From positions 1 to 6,135 of the forward strand of contig RFUP01000152.1 of NCBI GenBank assembly GCA_009922885.1: 6,135 bases of DNA, in the 5' to 3' direction. Below, one piece after another: positions 4,452-6,135 of the stretch. Source of the stretch: Paracoccaceae bacterium. GTDB taxonomy: Bacteria; Pseudomonadota; Alphaproteobacteria; Rhodobacterales; Rhodobacteraceae. Position 1 is the stretch's first letter. Each line of letters begins with the position of its first letter. The position numbers were made by a program, and so were the translations under genes. A model generated the notes under the pieces. The model had not been told where the DNA came from and did no database searches. It worked only from the letters and a program-made list of their open reading frames with translations.

Positions 4452-5522
4452 TCAGGCGGCGTAACCCGCCATAACGCGCGACAAATGGTAATCCTGATCG
4501 CCCAACTGGGCGTCCAGCATGATCAGGCGTTTGCCGAAGTGGCTGATGGGATATTCCCACGTCATGGCGATCCCGCCATGCATCTGGATCGCTTCCTCCG
4601 CCACCTGCCGCGCCGCACGCCCGATCAGGTTTTTCGCCATCGAAGCCGAACGAGAAGCCTGATCCGTTCCCAGATCCGACGCCGCCTTGATGGTGATCGA
4701 ACGCGCCTGTTCCAGCTCGGTCAGCATGTCCACAGCACGATGCTGCAGCACTTGGAACTTGCCGATCGGAACCCCGAACTGCTTGCGGGTTTTCAGGTAA
4801 TCCACCGTGGTATTCAGCGTAACTTCCATCGCGCCCACAGCTTCCGCACAGAGCGCAACGATCCCCGCATTCACCGCATCTTCCAGCGCATCCGCCGCAT
4901 CCGCCAGCAAGAGCTTCGCAGGCGCATCGTCCAGAAGCACCTCAGCCGCGCCACCGCCATCCATCATCGGATAGCCAACCACCTGCGCCGCACTGGCCTC
5001 CACTTCGAACGCTGCAAGCTTACCATCAAGCTTTGCGGCCACCACGAACCGGTCCGCCGCCTGCCCACCGTAAACCGCCGCCTTCCGGCCCGAAAGCGTA
5101 TAGCCATCGCCCTTTGCGATTGCCACGCAGGACACGCCCGCGAGATCATAGGGCGCTTCGATCTCGCCAAACGCCGCTGCATATTTCGCAGCACCCGCAA
5201 CCAAGTCTTCGCAATCAGCCCCGGCAGCCACCAGAACCCGCGCCGCCATCGTCGCCCCAAGCAAAGGCTCGGGGCAAAGCACACGGCCCGCCGCTTCGAA
5301 CACCACGGAGATGTCGAACCCCGTGCCGCCAAATCCGCCAGCCGCTTCCGGCACCAACGCCCCCATTACGCCCAGTTCGGCCATCGCTTCCCACTTGGCT
5401 GCATCGTGGCATGGCAACTCGTAGGCCACCTTGTTGCGGTGCTCCACGGGGTATTGCTCGCTCAGGAACCGTCCCAAGCTGTCCGCCAGCATCCGGCGAT
5501 CTTCTGTCAGATTGAAATCCAT
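4452..5522 (-). CDS. Acyl-CoA dehydrogenase, small subunit of a pimeloyl-CoA dehydrogenase-type pair
   Basis: The product has 356 residues, starting M-D-F-N-L-T-E-D, a typical acyl-CoA dehydrogenase opening. Seen: the N-terminal helical domain (about 1-115), the middle beta domain (about 116-205) and the C-terminal FAD helical domain. The last contains Y-L-K-T-R-K-Q-F-G at 242-250, I-G-K-F-Q at 253-257, and the flavin-contact segment Q-M-H-G-G-I-A-M-T-W-E-Y-P at 313-325. Odd: the C terminus reads L-G-D-Q-D-Y-H-L-S-R where homotetrameric enzymes carry the Y-E-G-T glutamate, so this subunit lacks that catalytic base. Loss of the base in one partner is normal for heteromeric acyl-CoA dehydrogenases. 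It begins 3 nt after the stop of the other subunit, with GGAG (complement of 5532-5535) 9 nt upstream inside that gene, so the two are co-translated. Likely reaction: alpha,beta-dehydrogenation of an acyl-CoA, with electrons passed to ETF. The gene resembles pimD, but pimeloyl specificity is unproven. Confidence 0.86.
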   Translation of the reverse strand: MDFNLTEDRRMLADSLGRFLSEQYPVEHRNKVAYELPCHDAAKWEAMAELGVMGALVPEAAGGFGGTGFDISVVFEAAGRVLCPEPLLGATMAARVLVAAGADCEDLVAGAAKYAAAFGEIEAPYDLAGVSCVAIAKGDGYTLSGRKAAVYGGQAADRFVVAAKLDGKLAAFEVEASAAQVVGYPMMDGGGAAEVLLDDAPAKLLLADAADALEDAVNAGIVALCAEAVGAMEVTLNTTVDYLKTRKQFGVPIGKFQVLQHRAVDMLTELEQARSITIKAASDLGTDQASRSASMAKNLIGRAARQVAEEAIQMHGGIAMTWEYPISHFGKRLIMLDAQLGDQDYHLSRVMAGYAA

Positions 5523-5525
5523 CGC

Positions 5526-6135
5526 TCAGAGCTCCAATGCCGCTTTGGTCAGAATGTTGCGCTGGATCTCGTTCGATCCACCGAAGATCGAGGTCTTCCG
5601 GTTGTTGAAATACCGCGCCGCGTTATGCGCCGTACCCTCCGGCCCGAACATCAGATTGCCTTCGGTCACATGGCCGGGGAAGGGTGCCGCCGCCGGGCCC
5701 AAGGCGCGGCGCGCGAGGTCCTTCAGTTCTTGGTGAATGACCGTGCCCTTGATCTTCAGGATCGAGGTTTCCGGCCCCGGCGCGCCTTGTTCCTGCGCTT
5801 TGAAGAGCATCCGCAAGTTGGTGATCTTCATCGCTTCCAGATCGATTTCAGCCTTCGCGATACGTGCCGCGAAAAGCGGATCTTCCGCCAACGGCTTGCC
5901 ATTCCGGCGCATCTTCCGCGCCAAGGCTTTCACCTCTTCCAAGGCCTGCATCGAGAAACCAACACCGGCAATGCCCGTGCGCTCATGCGAGAGGAGGAAC
6001 TTTGCAATCGTCCAGCCCTTATCGACCTCGCCCACGAGGTTGCCATAGGGAACCCGCACGTCGGTGAAAAACACCTCGTTCACCTCATGCCCACCCTCGA
6101 TCAAACGGATCGGGCGCACCTCGATGCCGGGCGTC
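5526..6135 (-). CDS. Acyl-CoA dehydrogenase, large subunit of a pimeloyl-CoA dehydrogenase-type pair, C-terminal part (runs off the right edge)
   Basis: The frame is open to the window edge and gives about 202 residues, roughly the C-terminal half of a protein normally near 390-400. Seen from the edge: T-P-G-I-E-V-R-P-I, then G-G-H-E-V-N-E-V-F-F-T-D-V-R-V-P (the conserved middle-domain strand), N-L-V-G-E, K-G-W-T, S-H-E-R-T-G, and the C-terminal R-K-T-S-I-F-G-G-S-N-E-I-Q-R-N-I-L. The wording is typical of pimeloyl-CoA dehydrogenase large subunits. Odd: the usual Y-E-G-T is F-G-G-S, so the medium-chain-type glutamate is Gly. The Glu of H-E-R-T-G aligns with the helix-G glutamate that serves as base in isovaleryl- and long-chain-type enzymes, so this subunit probably supplies the catalytic residue (inference by eye alignment). 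It is the upstream partner of the small subunit and ends 3 nt before it. The promoter lies outside the window. Confidence 0.87.
   Translation of the reverse strand, partial: TPGIEVRPIRLIEGGHEVNEVFFTDVRVPYGNLVGEVDKGWTIAKFLLSHERTGIAGVGFSMQALEEVKALARKMRRNGKPLAEDPLFAARIAKAEIDLEAMKITNLRMLFKAQEQGAPGPETSILKIKGTVIHQELKDLARRALGPAAAPFPGHVTEGNLMFGPEGTAHNAARYFNNRKTSIFGGSNEIQRNILTKAALEL

Noticed and set aside
5033..5515. Plus-strand frame of 160 codons inside the small acyl-CoA dehydrogenase subunit
   Set aside because: Extremely Pro/Arg-rich translation, the expected antisense shadow of an Ala/Gly-rich gene.

Overview
This window looks like chromosome of a GC-rich (about 60% by eye) alphaproteobacterium, most likely a member of the Rhodobacterales/Roseobacter group. 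That placement is my inference from the style of the MatB, paired acyl-CoA dehydrogenase, HemP and D-2-hydroxyacid dehydrogenase proteins; no rRNA or other phylogenetic marker is present. I see no tRNA, rRNA, CRISPR array, insertion sequence, integrase or phage gene.

Layout, left to right. (1) Positions 1-312, minus strand: the N-terminal 104 residues of an FkbM-type SAM-dependent methyltransferase that runs off the left edge. (2) Positions 313-825: a mostly non-coding stretch with a 16-bp perfect palindrome joined to 11-bp tandem repeats, a very AT-rich patch with a plausible sigma-70 promoter reading right, and two mutually antisense small ORFs of uncertain reality. (3) Positions 826-1005, plus strand: a clear 59-residue HemP-type hemin-uptake protein, standing apart from any visible hemin transport gene. 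(4) Positions 1006-1079: a leader that can fold into a nested hairpin whose 3' arm covers the ribosome binding site of the next gene. (5) Positions 1080-2812, plus strand: a two-gene unit, a D-2-hydroxyacid dehydrogenase followed 11 nt later by a DHDPS/NAL-family aldolase or lyase. The dehydrogenase lacks about 45 residues from the middle of its NAD domain while staying in frame. (6) Positions 2820-2839: a GC-rich hairpin between convergent genes. (7) Positions 2844-6135, minus strand: malonyl-CoA synthetase (matB) downstream of a heteromeric acyl-CoA dehydrogenase pair of the pimeloyl-CoA dehydrogenase type. The pair is separated from matB by a good intrinsic terminator.

Functionally, the right half is acyl-CoA and dicarboxylate metabolism: a two-subunit flavin dehydrogenase that oxidises an acyl-CoA (possibly a dicarboxyl-CoA), and an enzyme that activates malonate to malonyl-CoA. 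The plus-strand pair is probably a small catabolic module for a 2-keto or 2-hydroxy acid; the substrate cannot be told from sequence. I found no convincing new multi-gene system. The best leads are the internally shortened dehydrogenase, the hairpin covering its ribosome binding site, and the isolated hemP with its unresolved upstream reading frames.
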